Assembly (NCBI GenBank): GCA_022495995.1
Contig: JAFEMH010000933.1
Location: forward strand, 186,001-250,000
Length of the DNA: 64,000 bases
Origin: Adenophora triphylla var. japonica
Lineage: Eukaryota; Streptophyta; Magnoliopsida; Asterales; Campanulaceae
Direction of reading: 5' to 3'
Under the pieces are notes generated by a model. The model searched no databases. It saw nothing but the letters and a program-made list of their open reading frames with translations, and had not been told where the DNA came from. Below, piece after piece: positions 1 to 11,810 of the stretch (position 1 is its first letter; each line of letters starts with the position of its first letter). The translations under genes were made by a program, and so were the position numbers.

Positions 1-1728
1 AAGGTTATGTTGAATGAGATTTGTTTTCCAGTATGGCAGCTCCCAAAATATACTCCTCTTGGTCCAGTTATGGGAAGTCTCAAACCCTTGTATTTTGGTC
101 TTCGAAAACTTTTTCCCCCACCGAGGATCGGGCAATCTAGATACCTTCTCATAGACCGTGTCACCACTTAAACGAATCGGGGACTCATCATGGTCAATCT
201 TGTTCTTTTTAAACGCATTCTTCTGGGTCCTGAATGGGTGGTCCTCCGGAAGAAATTGTCTATGGCAATCGAACCAACATGGTTTTCCAAAGTGCGTGAG
301 CGTGAAAGACTTTGTGTCACTCATACAATATGGACAGGCCAACTTCCCATGGGTGCTCCAACCCGATAACATCTCATATGCAGGGAAGTCATTAACTGTC
401 CACATCAACGCAGCCTTCATGCTGAAATTCTCTAGCTTGAAAGCATCCCACGTTTCGACCCCATCCTCCCAAAGTTGTTTCAATTCGTCCATCAAAGGTC
501 GGAGATAGACATCAATGTTCCTCCCGTGGTCAAGCTGGGGCCGGGGATGAATAACGACAAGAACATGTAGGGATCACTCATACATAACCAGGGCGGAAGA
601 TTGTAGACAGTGGCTATAACCGCCCAACAAGAGTAAGATTTTGCCCCAGGACCAAACAGATTGAAACCATCAGAGCAGATGTATAACCGTATATTTCTTG
701 CTTCAGACGCAAAGTCAAGATAAGTCTCATCAAAGTGTTTCCATGCCTCCCCATCACTTGGATGAATCAACACACCCTCTTCACTCAAACTTTCCTTATG
801 CCAACGCATTGCTTCTGCAGTAGATTTAGACGCGTAGAGGCGTTGCAGTCTTGGAATCAACGGCATGTAACGCAACTGCTTATGTGGTTTGTTTTTCTTG
901 TGTTTTGAACTACCCCTCCGATTTGGCTTATATCTACTTTGTCCGCAAATTGAACACTCTGTCTTCTGTGAATCTTTCTTGTAGAATAGCATGCAGTCAT
1001 TCTTACACGCATCATTCTTTTTATAACATAGCCCAATCTGCCCAAACAACTTCTTTGTCTCATAAAAGTTTGTAACCATCTTATTCTCTTTCGGCAACAT
1101 CCGCTTAATTGCTTTCATGATACGATTATAAGCAGACTGGCTAATATTGCAATCAGCCTTTATGTTAAGGAGCTCAGCCACAGCCTCCAACACACTGATC
1201 TTGCAACCTGGATAGACCTTCTCTTTTGCAGAGTCCATAGCATCAATAAATTTCTTGGCTGCAGGGGTTGGTTCTTGTTGTTGGTTCTCTGACCAATCGA
1301 ATTCAGGACCGGCTGCATCCCTAACCATATCTTCCATATTCAAAGTTGGTTCTTCATTGTCCTGAATAATAGGTTTCGGGTTCGGGAGGTACATGAATAT
1401 TCCTGGGGGGATTATTCGCAACATTTGTGCGCAATATCATTTGCTCACCATGACGAGTCCACCGTTTGTACCTAACTTCAAACCCGTTATGCAAAAGATG
1501 TTTCTGAGTATCGATCAAGCTTAGATACTTGACATTACAACACCTGGTGCATGGATACCTAATCTTACCATCATCATTCATGTGACTGGGATTTGATTTA
1601 GCAAATTCAATAAACCCCTTCAACCCTCTTATAAACTCAGGATTGATACTGCTATGATGATGCAACTTCCGCTTGTACATCCAACTACGATCATCGTTGA
1701 CAGACATCACTCCTGTATTGCAATCCAT
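1..1728 (-). pseudogene. CACTA-1 TNP2-type transposase, broken, runs off the left edge
   Basis: En/Spm-class TNP2 transposase, the enzyme family that binds CACTA termini and cuts the element out in the nucleus. The N-terminal transposase-associated domain (1,354-1,728) starts at an ATG and includes DDRSWMYKR and a paired-cysteine stretch ending CTRCCNVKY. The TNP2 core (492-1,424) shows CSICGQSRY, RWHKESLSEEG, EAWKHFDETYLDF and YNLPPWLCM. The protein continues below 490 in another frame (ALMWTVNDFPAYEMLSGW, FWELPYWKTNLIQHN), so the C-terminus lies outside the window. The frame shifts near 1,400-1,430 next to a six-base C run, and again near 530-540. A second TNP2 at 59,270-61,369 aligns motif by motif. 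Family identity is very likely; the copy is inactive as written. Confidence 0.88.
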
Positions 1729-1946
1729 ATATTATACGTACACTCAATTTAATCGACGGATGAAACAAAATTGGGATGTTAATAATTATTTGATTTCATA
1801 ATATATTAACAGTTTAGAAGTAATTAATGTATTACCATTCCCTAAATTTGAATTACAAACTTAAAAGCAACACAGATCTTCTTAAAATAAATTTAAAGCT
1901 TCTATCTCATATTTAACAATATATTAATAGATCTTTTTAAAAGTGT

Positions 1947-3229
1947 CTAGGAACTCGTTCCCGCTCCCGAACTCGAATCTCTACTCTTCCTCTGCCTCGG
2001 TTCCCGGGAGGTCTTTGGTCTAGGTATGTCGAAAAAGTCAGTCTGACCTCGTCCTGGCTCAGGTATCGTGTGAGCCGGTGGATCAATCAGTCTGGTAGCT
2101 CTCAGTACTGCTCTTTCCTGTCTCAAGGCCTCTCTGTGAGCTATCACTTCGTGTTTATTTCTCAAAGCAGCTCTCCGAAGCTCCCGTCTCTCATAATCTA
2201 CTGCAATATCGCCAGTGATTTCATCAGGGTTGCTCTTGGCCTCTATGTCTCTTAATGTCCTGCTGGAAGAATAGTCTGCCCCAAAATACTCTCGACGTCG
2301 AGCCTCATCATGGTAATACGGGACCTTCTTTGCTCCTCGTACCATATCAGATACTCGATGGTCAGAAATGTGATACCTCTAGTCAGACGAAGTAGTGGTC
2401 GTATCGGAAGAAAGCCCTCTAGAAATGCTCTGCCAAAGAAATGTGTAGTCTGATGCTCAGTCATAATCATCGGCATGGTATTAGTCGTCAACTGCTCTCT
2501 CAAAGTCCAAATGGTCTACTGCGGGTATCCGTACTATCTGCTCACTAGAGATGGAATGCAAAAGGATGATACATGTAGTCCCGGAAGTCGGACAATCACT
2601 GACTCATCCTGAATATCTCTCATAGTCTGCAATCCCCATGCCAGAATCCAATAGTACAGGTTTGCGGTCTCATATCGGGACAAGGCCAACCTCCTATGCC
2701 AACTCTCAGTAGCGGCATCCCTCAATATCCTGCGTTGTCCAGTCGCCCAAGGTAATGCCGTCTGCCCCTCTGGCAGTGGCAAGATCAAGCGCAATCTCTC
2801 ATACAGTCACAGAGATAGTAATTTGGGGCTGCCTGAACCCATGTACTCGGATCCTCAGGATAATCTATCAATTCTGTGGTATGCCTCCTCTAGCAACAGT
2901 GGAATGATGTCCATCGCTCCCTATCCAGATTGAATATGTCGGATGTCAACTCCTCGATCACCTCTCAACTGCCTGATGATCTCTAACAGCGTAGCTGGAC
3001 ACACTCCGATGTAGCCGCAGAAGTAGTGCGCAGACAGAATGAGCAACATGAATATATCTAAGGAAGTGGATAGATCAAACAATCTGGGGCTGGTCCGACT
3101 CAATCTGGCTATATGAGTCAAGTCTATGAATCTATCGTCAACGACAATGTCCGATACCCAGTCTGCTGATAATCCCAAGAATTCAGATAGTTGCTCCGTA
3201 ACTGATCGTCTGTCTCGGGGAATTGCCAC
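1947..3229 (-). pseudogene. DUF7745-like plant transposon-associated gene, degenerate
   Basis: Open pieces on one strand read in order as one protein. 2,921-3,229 has VDDRFIDLTHIARLSR then YIGVCPATLLEIIRQLRGDRG. 2,534-2,794 follows. 2,252-2,503 has FFGRAFLEGFLPIRPLLRL. The end is a basic, coiled-coil-prone C-terminus at 1,947-2,345 with FGADYSSSRTLRDIEAK and many Arg/Glu. The layout resembles plant proteins labelled DUF7745 (function unknown, often in transposons); that label is from memory. It has at least three frame changes and a short stop-rich stretch near 2,830-2,910. It lies just upstream of CACTA-1 TNP2, same strand. The C-terminus matches another copy at 48,760-49,123 (LGADRDSSRTLRETEAK) inside Tat-2. 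Homology between the two copies is more secure than the family name. Confidence 0.55.
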
Positions 3230-4842
3230 AGTCCTCGACTCAATCTGGCTATATGAGTCAAGACTATGAATCTATGGGTGGTAATTGTGTTGATTATGAG
3301 TACGGTTGTTTATTTCTCTAGCTATTGTTTCTTTTGCCTTCAATTTTTCTTCTTTAACTTACTGCTCTAGGGAAAGGGTGAACTTTGTCTCCAGTCCTCT
3401 TGTCTTTACTGTAAATGTACTTGTTAGTTTGTTACCTAGGTGTGAGATAGAGGTGTTACGAACAAATTCGCGATCCTATAATTAACCTTTGTAGTGTAAA
3501 AACAGATAAACTATTTTCTCTAGCTAAACTTCCTAACTTTCCCATAGAAAATATAATTGAAGTAAGCATCCTTCAAAGGAATGGTAGACATGCTAGGCAA
3601 ATTCAACAGTATGGATTCAAAGCATGCAAATTCCAAAATGTTTAGAAGCAACACAAATTAAGATAAAAATAACGCATATGGACACAAAGAAAGAAATCTA
3701 TGCACCCATATCACTTCAAGATTGATAAATATTTAAACTATAATCTGAGAAGTGTTATAGCAATGTGTTGACACTAATTCTTTTGTAATATACATATGAA
3801 CATAGGGGCATAAAGCTAAAGAAAATAAAGGCATAATATTAAAAACCGAGAGTGCAATGTTTAAAATAAAATAGTCTCATCTAACAAGTTAAACTTTTTC
3901 ATCATACACCCAATTCCCATCATATAAATTGCAAGTACCATTCAAATTAGTAGTATTAAGAACCTCATGCTTACGAAATATATTTCAAAACCCATGTGGC
4001 TACAAAATGTTTAGAGAGCTCCATTTCTTCAGTATCTAAAAGGAAAGGTCTTTTCCATATCGAGTCTAGAAATCATATATACTTCTCATCATTATAAAGA
4101 AAATGACTAAAGGTTGAAGAAGCCTTCTGAGTAATTCTGTTTAAAAAAAATGTCAATGAACTATGTCTTTAAATCCCAATAAAAAAAAGTATGAGCTGAG
4201 CATTGAGCAATGACAAAAAAGTTGGACTACCAACATATTTCCTAAAAAATCAAGAACACAAAAGTATCTCAAAAAAAACTACACAGAAGAGAGTAGAATC
4301 ACCAATATTAACCAAAACAGATACCACCCAACAGAAAAAGAATCAAAAGAAGTAAAAAACAAATCATAAAAGAAAGGAAAATTAAAATAAAAAGAATATC
4401 CTGAATGAAGAAAAGGGTGAGAAATCATGGAGTAGAAGATATTATTCTTGTTCATTAAATTTCACCAAGACACCTGCCAAACTGAGTTTATTTGACAACA
4501 CAAATACACTGCTGACTTCCATATTCAAAATTATAATCTTTAAAAGAATATGCATGAATTTAATCGCCCAACAGATGAGTGAACATGCAAAATGTGAAGC
4601 AAGAAAAAACGGTATTCAACAAATCAATTTCCATAGTTGAAAAGTAAGAAAAAGAAAGAAAAATAGGGGGGGAGAGAGTTTACCCAGCTTTTACAATGTA
4701 GCCCAATCTTTCCATCATAACTGAGAATTCTAACAATATAAGACCTGAATCTAAAGTACCCATATGAACTGGAACTTACTTTACAAACCATTTGACCTAT
4801 AGCTCAACTTTCTTTATACTTACAGGCAAAAAAATCAAAACT
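3230..4842. other. AT-rich sequence with no recognisable gene
   Basis: About 1.6 kb of AT-rich DNA with scattered A runs and short T-rich stretches. Nothing codes convincingly. A duplicate of 'tcaatctggctatatgagtcaa' style sequence at 3,238-3,262 repeats part of the adjacent gene near 3,100-3,125, a small local duplication. It ends with AAACT (4,838-4,842), the left target-site copy of Tat-1. Most likely internal CACTA-1 DNA between its 5' leader (19,465 onward) and its genes. Confidence 0.5.
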
Positions 4843-5613
4843 TGATGCTACCATGAGAAATCTTGGTTGCACAGGGACTGAAGTGGCAATGGATACTTCG
4901 GCAGCTTCCTCCTTGACAGGTCGTCTACACACAAGAAACACACGTGAACTAGGCCGGGGGTGTCTCCGGTGTACCCCCTTCGGCGTGAAAATAAGGTTAG
5001 ATGGACAAGGAAGAGAGTACAACAATGGAGGTTTAGAGAGAGAAGGTAGAGAGAGAGATCTTACCATGCAATGAGCACTATTCACCCTTTATATACTCCT
5101 AAGCCCCCATGTGCCTTGCACATGGGGGGACACTTGTCAATCATCCAAAGGAGGTCTCTCAACCAACCTCAACTTAGTGGGATTTCACTATTCACCTTGT
5201 CACATCAATCATCCATCACAAGTATTTAGGGTTAGGGGCGTAGGCGACAATCAACGTAACATCCTGGTAACGCCCTATGTTCCATGTCGCTCTGGCGACA
5301 ACCTGATTATAGGCGACATCAACTGTTATGTCGCCCTAACCTAGGTAGCTTGCGAGCAACGTACTCCTCTTACTTATCAGGCGAGCATGAGCTCGGCCAT
5401 GTCTTTCGCACGGCCCCATTGGCCCAAAAATCTGTATCCCCACGTCCCTTCTCGCCGGGGCCTATTTAAATAGCTCCAAGGAGCCTATTCCTTTTATGTC
5501 ATTTGCCAGGCAAATTTCCTTGGGCGGCCCAAGCCCGGTGGGCTGGACCTTAATTAGCTATTGGGCCCGGTTTCTTATTATTAGGGCCCAATGTATTTTA
5601 TAGGATCGTATCA
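4843..5613 (-). repeat. Tat-1 3' LTR
   Basis: The 771-bp copy at the 3' end of minus-strand Tat-1. Read on minus it runs TGATACGATCC to GGTAGCATCA, with the TG...CA ends of LTRs. It holds a TATATAAAG box at 5,087-5,095 and many GTCGC/GCGAC words. It differs from 18,687-19,459 by scattered substitutions, a changed block near 5,500-5,515 and two one-base indels. Confidence 0.95.
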
Positions 5614-5626
5614 GAAGCCCCCAAGT
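5614..5626 (-). other. Tat-1 polypurine tract
   Basis: On minus the bases before the 3' LTR read AACTTGGGGGCTTC, a G-rich tract abutting TGATAC, in the position where plus-strand DNA synthesis is primed. The matching site of Tat-2 (43,053-43,065) also ends GGGGCTTC, supporting shared lineage. Confidence 0.65.
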
Positions 5627-5899
5627 TCAAGCCTTGAATTATTTATGGTCCAGGCGAGAACTTTATTTGATGTCGCATGATTCTCGCAGTTTATTCTTCA
5701 TATGGGCGAGGAAAACGGGCCTTGTCGTCCACGCATGTGACACGTGTCGTAACGGGGGTGAGCCAGACGGTTGGGGGGCCGTACACTTGCGTTGGGAACC
5801 GAGCCGTCTCCTCTTAAATGTTCACAATAATGGAGGGAATTTCAAAAATCATACCCCTCCATTAATTTCCTCTCGTAAATCCCCCCAAACCCTTCCATT

Positions 5900-6505
5900 C
5901 CTACACTTTCGGACTTTAAAAACCCCTCACCATCATCTCACACTCTGCACTCCCCCCAGATCGCAAACGCCCCACATTTCCAATTTATCCGCATATTTCG
6001 AAGCATTCTAAGGAGTTTCAGGAGAAGAAGGGTGGCGTACAGAGCTTTCAAGCTTCCTTTTCAACTACTCCTTCAGACTTTTATTCCAATCTGCAACTTC
6101 CTAGGTAATTTTTCTAACTTTCACTTCCCGCATGAATTCTCGCTTGAGTTCTTGCTTGAATTCTCGCTAGGATTCTCGCAGTTGCAATTTTAAGTTTTCT
6201 CGTAAATGATCAAGTCTTTTTTCCAAAACTTGTTAAGTCTGGTTAGAGCGCAATAGATGGGGAGAGGGTTTTCAAAAAAGAGAGATGAGGGCAGGGGCTT
6301 GCATCTCAATTACAGATCCTTACTCCTTGCTTAGGCGACATGAGTTTGGATGTCGCCCTTTCCTCTCCCCATAATACACGATCCCATGCACACTTTCTTC
6401 ACAAGATTATACCCCCTCACACTTTGTGACATCTCTTTCCTTGAGCTGATTTTTCTAGCACTATCGTAGCCCCCAAATTTACTTGGTCCTCCCTTCTATT
6501 CACAG
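5900..6505 (+). promoter_or_regulatory. Probable promoter and 5' UTR intron of the Tat-1 antisense gene
   Basis: Plus-strand sequence ahead of the antisense ATG at 6,509. A TATA-like TTTAAAAA lies at 5,915-5,922, followed by CT-rich sequence like a plant start-site region. A consensus donor (CCTAG|GTAATTT, intron from 6,105) and acceptor (TTCACAG|GTC, intron end 6,505) lie just before the ATG, indicating a 401-bp leader intron. The rest of 5,614-6,508 shows no other coding. Sequence-only inference; transcripts would settle it. Confidence 0.5.
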
Positions 6506-6508
6506 GTC

Positions 6509-9012
6509 ATGTCTTCTTCCAACTCAACATCGACCATGATGTCTCGGACACCTTAGCACCCGAGACCACTAGAAGCTGGCTTGACACTGTCTCGCGGGGT
6601 TCTTCCAACCCTGAGGTCGCCGGCTCCAGCAGCTCTTCTTATACCCATTTGCAAACTCACCATTATGTTAAGTATGAGATTAACCCGGACATTTATCATA
6701 TAGAACCATATGTTGGGGACTTATCCCTTGCCGCTATGCGAAATAGAAAAGATGGGGTCATTGTGTTTCCATCTCAATTAGGCAGTAGGCCTTAGGATCC
6801 CAATAGACCCCTTCCTTGTCGCCGTTTTAATCCACTCCCAAGCCGCCATTGTAGATCTTCATCCCAATGCTATCAGGGTTCTTACGAGTTACCTAGTGAT
6901 TTGTAGGGCCTTAAAGCAAGAACCCACACTTCCCCTGTTTGTTAACTTGTTTGATGGTTATACTTCTGTATCTCAGAGGCATGGCGTAGTTGAAAATCGA
7001 CTTTCTGTCAAGTACAAGAGTCCTAGACTTCTTACCCCCTTACCTAGAAAAGTCCACAATTGGCAATCCAACCCACTTCTGATTATATCCCGTATAGGCT
7101 GGACTCATCCATGCGACCTTGGCGACATATACACAAAGATCATAACCCGGAATGCCTTAGTTTCTGGCGACACCAGGCTGAGAGCAAAAATTTTTAAGGT
7201 TTTAGAAGATGCCTCAGACACAGGGCTAGCGCTATTTTCATGGCGGGATATACTATCTCGCCCTTCCTTGCTTAGGAAAGTTGGTCTTCCCGATTACCGC
7301 TATCCTGACGACGAATCTCGCCTGATCATCAAACCACTAGACCCGTACCCTGGTTGGGACCGTCATTCTGGGGATGTTCTCGCCTCCGAGTGCGGGCCTT
7401 GCAAAAAGAAAGATCACTGTTGCAACGTTATGTTTGAGGTTTTAAGTACGTATTTCATTTCTCATTAGTTTTTACTTTGTTTATCTATTTCTCTTATTCA
7501 ACATCTCTTTCCGGCTCAGGTTTTCGACTCATGGACATCTCCGACAGACGTGCCAATGCCGCGGCCAGATCCGATGGTCGTCGTAAGCGACTTACCAATG
7601 CCCGCCAAGCCGAATTATCCAAGGCCCCGGAGATAGAGCTCCCCATTTCTCGCGACGGGGATGATGCGAGGCAATTGCTCGCGAGAAAGGCTGCGCCGCC
7701 CAGAGAGAGCGACGGGGCAATCGCGAAAGTCTAGCCGAGCAAAAACTCCTCTAAGGTCATCCGCCATTTCGCAACGGGAAGAGAGAATGGAAGTAGAAGC
7801 GGTAAAGAAGATCTTTGAGGTTCTTTGTGATAGAGCCTATCCCGCCGGTCAAATCCCCGACCCTACGGTTCTCGCGCTCACAAAGAGTGCGCGCAGGGAG
7901 AAGCGGGAACCGGTGGAAGAATCAGGCTGAAGGGGAGGCGAGTTGGTGAGCGGCTTAGGGAAGGATTTGAGATGCCTACGGAGAGAGAAGACTTGTACAA
8001 TCTTGGTGTGGAAATCGCCTCGGTTCCCCTACTGGAAGGTTTTAACCTTCATTCCCGTGATCCTCACAACAGTCTCATCGGCGCCAGCATACTTGAGCGG
8101 ACCTGCGACAGGGCGGCCATAAGAGAAGTGGTTGAACAAGACGTTAACTTATCTTTGAACTTTGCCGGCCTTCAGATTTGTAGCGTAAGTGCTTGCCGCT
8201 TAACACTTTGTACTTAGTAATCTACTTTTAATTCATCAACATCCTTCAAACTATTAACTTTTCCCGAACCTTCACAGGTGGCGAGTACTTTGCGTGGATT
8301 CAGGGACAAATACAAACTGGCGATGCGTGAGGCCGAGAAAGCGGATAAGGCTCGCAAGCGCGCAGCGGCTGAGAGAGAAAAATACAAAGGTGGATGTGGC
8401 GAGATGGAGAAGGAGTTGGCATCACTGCAAGGCGCGCAACTGAAGGCGGCAGAGGTACTGAAGGCAAGCGAAAACAAGGCCTTGCATGCTAAGGATAAAG
8501 CTAAGGAGGTTTCCGCAGAAAAGGTGGCGCTAGAGGAGAAGATTCAGGCCCTAGAAGCCGACAACCTGGCCCTGACGACCAAGAATGATGACCTGATCGC
8601 GGAGATTGCCGCCAACAAAGAGAGAGCAGAGACTGACGCGATGGACATGTACGACAAGGCTTTACTTCATGTCATGCGGGCGGCGGCAGCAAGCTCTGAG
8701 GACATCCCGGCTATAACTCCTGAGCTTATCGCGAAATGGGGCTCAGAGCAGATCTACAGCGACATTTGTCGCCGCGGTCACCCCATTGTCCCTTACGAAG
8801 ACGGAGAGCTTAAGGCTTTGGCTGCAGAAGACGAGCTTCTAGGCAAGCCGGTCTGGGAACCTCCTGCCCTCATCGAAAAAGATGCTCTGTCAATGTGGGT
8901 GGACTTAATTGGCGAAAAAGGTCAAGCTCTCCTAGCCGCTAAAAACGCCGCTCGCGAAGCCCGCCGTGCTGTCCGAATCTCTGCTGGCGAAAAACAACCC
9001 TCTGCCTCCTGA
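6509..9012 (+). pseudogene. Tat-1 antisense gene (aORF), PF04195-like head and coiled-coil tail, three exons
   Basis: A spliced gene on the strand opposite gag-pol. Exon 1 (6,509-7,445) includes VLIHSQAAIVDLHPNAIRV then VICRALKQEPTLPLF, resembling the putative gypsy-type transposon domain PF04195 (from memory). The donor A|GTACGT at 7,446 and acceptor GGCTCAG|GT at 7,519 keep the frame. Exon 2 (7,520-8,184) has MDISDRRANAAARSDGRRK. The next intron is 8,185-8,277 (GTAAGT...TTCACAG). Exon 3 (8,278-9,012) is a strong coiled coil, with Ala/Glu/Lys heptads over about 120 residues. Damage: a stop and frameshift near 6,555, a shift near 6,790, a TAG at 7,732 with a shift nearby, and a shift near 7,920. 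Tat elements are known to carry antisense ORFs of unknown role. Confidence 0.75.
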
Positions 9013-9104
9013 TTTAATTGTGGTTCTTTTTTAAACAATGTTTTGTGGTTTGCTCTCAGACAATTTACTTTCTTGCTTTTTAAACAATGGTATGCTTTTG
9101 GGAA

Positions 9105-9360
9105 TGTCGCGGTTTGCGACTTAGACATTTACATCTTATTTTTGGATTGGTGTCGCGGTTTGCGACTTAGACATTTACATTTTATTTTTGGATTGGTGTC
9201 GCGGTTTGCGACTTAGACATTTGAAACTTGATCTTTTGTGGTTTGTTGTCGCGGTTTGTGACTTAAACATTTTTATATGGTTGTAAGGTCGCGGTTTGCG
9301 GCATAAACATTTATGCTCTTTTTAATTTGGTGTCGCGGTTTGCGGCTTGATACTTTACTT
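9105..9360 (-). repeat. Tat-1 3' UTR tandem array, ~46-bp unit, about six copies
   Basis: Degenerate units begin TGTCGCGGTTTGCGACTTAG at about 9,105, 9,151, 9,197, 9,247, 9,289 and 9,331. The first two are nearly identical; later ones drift. GTCGCGGTTTGCGAC is an imperfect palindrome. The array lies just past the aORF stop, in what is 3' untranslated DNA for the retrotransposon. Confidence 0.85.
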
Positions 9361-10059
9361 TTGCGTACCCGTATGTGGCTCTCTTAAACTTTTGCTTTCT
9401 TATAACTTCAATGTCGCTCTTATCGACTTTGCTATACCTTTGATTATTGTGTATTCTCCTCCATGCTCATTTTGATTTTTCTCATGTCGCAATGCGACTT
9501 TATTTCCTTGACTCGCCGTCATTGCTCTACAGTAGTTTAGATGCCGCGATTGGCATCTTGCCTTGACCTTTGCTTTCATAAATTCTTCTTTGATATTTCA
9601 TTATGTCGCCATGCGACTTCAACTCTATACTTTGTTATTACTCTGCTTACTGTAATTTGCGTTGAAATTCTACCTTTAATATGTCGCCATTTTTGCTTCG
9701 ACAGTTACCTTTTTCGCTTCGATAGTTTATCGAAGACTCCTTTCTCATAACTTACCTATATACATACTACTCCCTCCAAAAGAGTGAGGCTTGTCTTTAG
9801 GCAGCCTTACTTTATTGTTAGGATCATTTGCATAACATACTTTGCGAAAGTGATTCAGGTTATTGATTGAATGTAACCAGTGTATAAGAGAGAATCCTAA
9901 CTGTTAGATTCATAACTGTCAGATAAACTGAGAGATGAATATAACAGATTTCCTCTTTTGATATAAACCCTGTTCTATATATGTATTCCTTTATCAAAAC
10001 CAACTAACTAAGATGTTGATCAAAGTTAGGTTTTAACAACTTCCCCTTCTTTGGTAAAG
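9361..10059. other. Tat-1 non-coding spacer
   Basis: No convincing gene. ATGTCGCxxTGCGACTT words recur (near 9,485 and 9,603), apparently decayed relatives of the 46-bp array. 9,819-10,035 is more AT-rich, with GTTAGGAT and ATCCTAAC about 70 bp apart as a weak inverted repeat. It could be a small insertion, but I found no clear ends. Confidence 0.45.
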
Positions 10060-11470
10060 TTAGGCTTGACCTGGCATTTCGCTCTTCCAGGTCACAAGGT
10101 TTGGTGCCTAGCATTTCGCTCTTCTAGGTCACCGCCCCTTTATTTCGCCCATAAAAATTTTGGAACTTTTCTAGGCGCCTAGCATTTCGCTCTTCTAGGT
10201 CGCCGCGCCTGGCATTTCACTCTTCCAGGTCGCAAGGTTTGGTGCCTAGCATTTCGCTCTTCTAGGTCACCGCCCCTTTTTTCTCGCCCATAAAAATTTT
10301 GGGACTTTTCTAGGCGCCTAGCATTTCGCTCTTCTAGGTCGCCGCGCCCGGCATTTCACTCTTCCAGGTCGCAAGGTTTGGTGCCTAGCATTTCGTTCTT
10401 CTAGGTCACCGCCCCTTTTTATCTCGCCCATAAAAATTTTGGGACTTTTCTAGGCGCCTAGCATTTCGCTCTTCTAGGTCGCCGCGCCGGGCATTTCACT
10501 CTTCCAGGTCGCAAGGTTTGGTGCCTAGCATTTCGCTCTTCTAGGTCACCGCCCCTTTTTTCTCGCCCATAAAAATTTTGGGACTTTTCTAGGCGCCTAG
10601 CATTTCGCTCTTCTAGGTCGCCGCGCCTGGCATTTCACTCTTCCAGGTCGCAAGGTTTGGTGCCTAGCATTTCGCTCTTCTAGGTCACCGCCCCTTTTTA
10701 TCTCGCCCATAAAAATTTTGGGACTTTTCTAGGCGCCTAGCATTTCGCTCTTCTAGGTCGCCGCGCACGGCATTTCACTCTTCCAGTCGCAAGGTTTGGT
10801 GCCTAGCATTTCGCTCTTCTAGGTCACCGCCCCTTTTTATCTCGCCCATAAAAATTTTGGGACTTTTCTAGGCGCCTAGCATTTCGCTCTTCTAGGTCGC
10901 CGCGCACGGCATTTCACTCTTCCGGGTCGCGAGGTTTGGTGCCTAGCATTTCGCTCTTCTAGGTCACCGCCCCTTTTATCTCGCCCATAAAAATTTTGGG
11001 ACTTTTCTAGGCGCCTAGCATTTCGCTCTTCTAGGTCGCCGCGCCTGGCATTTCACTCTTCCAGGTCGCAAGGTTTGGTGCCTAGCATTTCGCTCTTCTA
11101 GGTCACCGCCCCTTTTTATCTCGCCCATAAAAATTTTGGGACTTTTCTAGGCGCCTAGCATTTCGCTCTTCTAGGTCGCCGCGCACGGCATTTCACTCTT
11201 CCGGGTCGCAAGGTTTGGTGCCTAGCATTTCGCTCTTCTAGGTCACCGCCCCTTTTTATCTCGCCCATAAAAATTTTGGGACTTTTCTAGGCGCCTAGCA
11301 TTTCGCTCTTCTAGGTCGCCGCGCCTGGCATTTCACTCTTCCAGGTCGCAAGGTTTGGTGCCTAGCATTTCGCTCTTCTAGGTCTCCGCCCCTTTTTATC
11401 TCGCCCATAAAAATTTTGGGACTTTTCTAGGCGCCTAGCATTTCGCTCTTCTAGGTCGCCGCGCCTGGCC
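10060..11470 (-). repeat. Tat-1 3' UTR tandem array, ~139-bp unit, about ten copies
   Basis: The word AAGGTTTGGTGCCTAGC recurs at about 10,096, 10,234, 10,373, 10,513, 10,650, 10,789, 10,929, 11,069, 11,210 and 11,348, a period of 137-141 bp. Each unit holds three versions of a shorter motif (GCCTAGCATTTCGCTCTTCT or GGCATTTCACTCTTCCAGG), so it is a higher-order repeat. Units differ by only a few bases, implying recent amplification. The spacer CCCATAAAAATTTTGGGAC is palindromic at its core. Confidence 0.95.
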
Positions 11471-11493
11471 TCAATGTCCCCAGGTCGCACTCC

Positions 11494-11810
11494 ATCTTCA
11501 AGCTTTATCAATCCATCTTTAAGCTTTATCAATCCATCTTTAAGCTTTATCAATCCATCTTTAAGCTTTATCAACCCATCTTTAAGCTTTATCAATCCAT
11601 CTTTAAGCTTTGTCAGTCCATCTTTAAGCTTTGTCAGTCCATCTTTAAGCTTTGTCAGTCCATCTTTAAGCTTTATCAATCCATCTTTAAGCTTTATCAA
11701 CCCATCTTTAAGCTTTATCAATCCATCTTTAAGCTTTGTCAGTCCATCTTTAAGCTTTGTCAGTCCATCTTTAAGCTTTGTCAATCCATCTTTAAGCTTT
11801 GTCACAGCAT
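11494..11810 (-). repeat. Tat-1 21-bp tandem array, about fifteen copies
   Basis: Unit TTTAAGCTTTATCAATCCATC (one base longer than the 20 normally quoted, so described: TTTAAGCTT core plus TATCAATCCATC, or TGTCAGTCCATC in variants). Two variants, T[AT]TCAA and T[GT]TCAG, occur in blocks. Because 21 is a multiple of three, the array is open on both strands: LKDGLTK on minus (within 11,362-11,841) and LSFINPS on plus. I treat it as a repeat rather than a proven protein. It lies about 280 bp downstream of the integrase stop. Confidence 0.9.

Noticed and set aside
4804..5469. ORFs in the Tat-1 LTRs (also 18,663-19,314)
   Set aside because: They are duplicated with the LTR and cross LTR borders; no homology seen.
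9760..9800. Stowaway MITE near ACTCCCTCCAAAAGAGTGAGG
   Set aside because: Only one end-like word, no inverted partner or TA duplication found.
10060..11470. CRISPR array
   Set aside because: Regular repeats, but the units are contiguous with no unique spacers, and the DNA is a plant retrotransposon.
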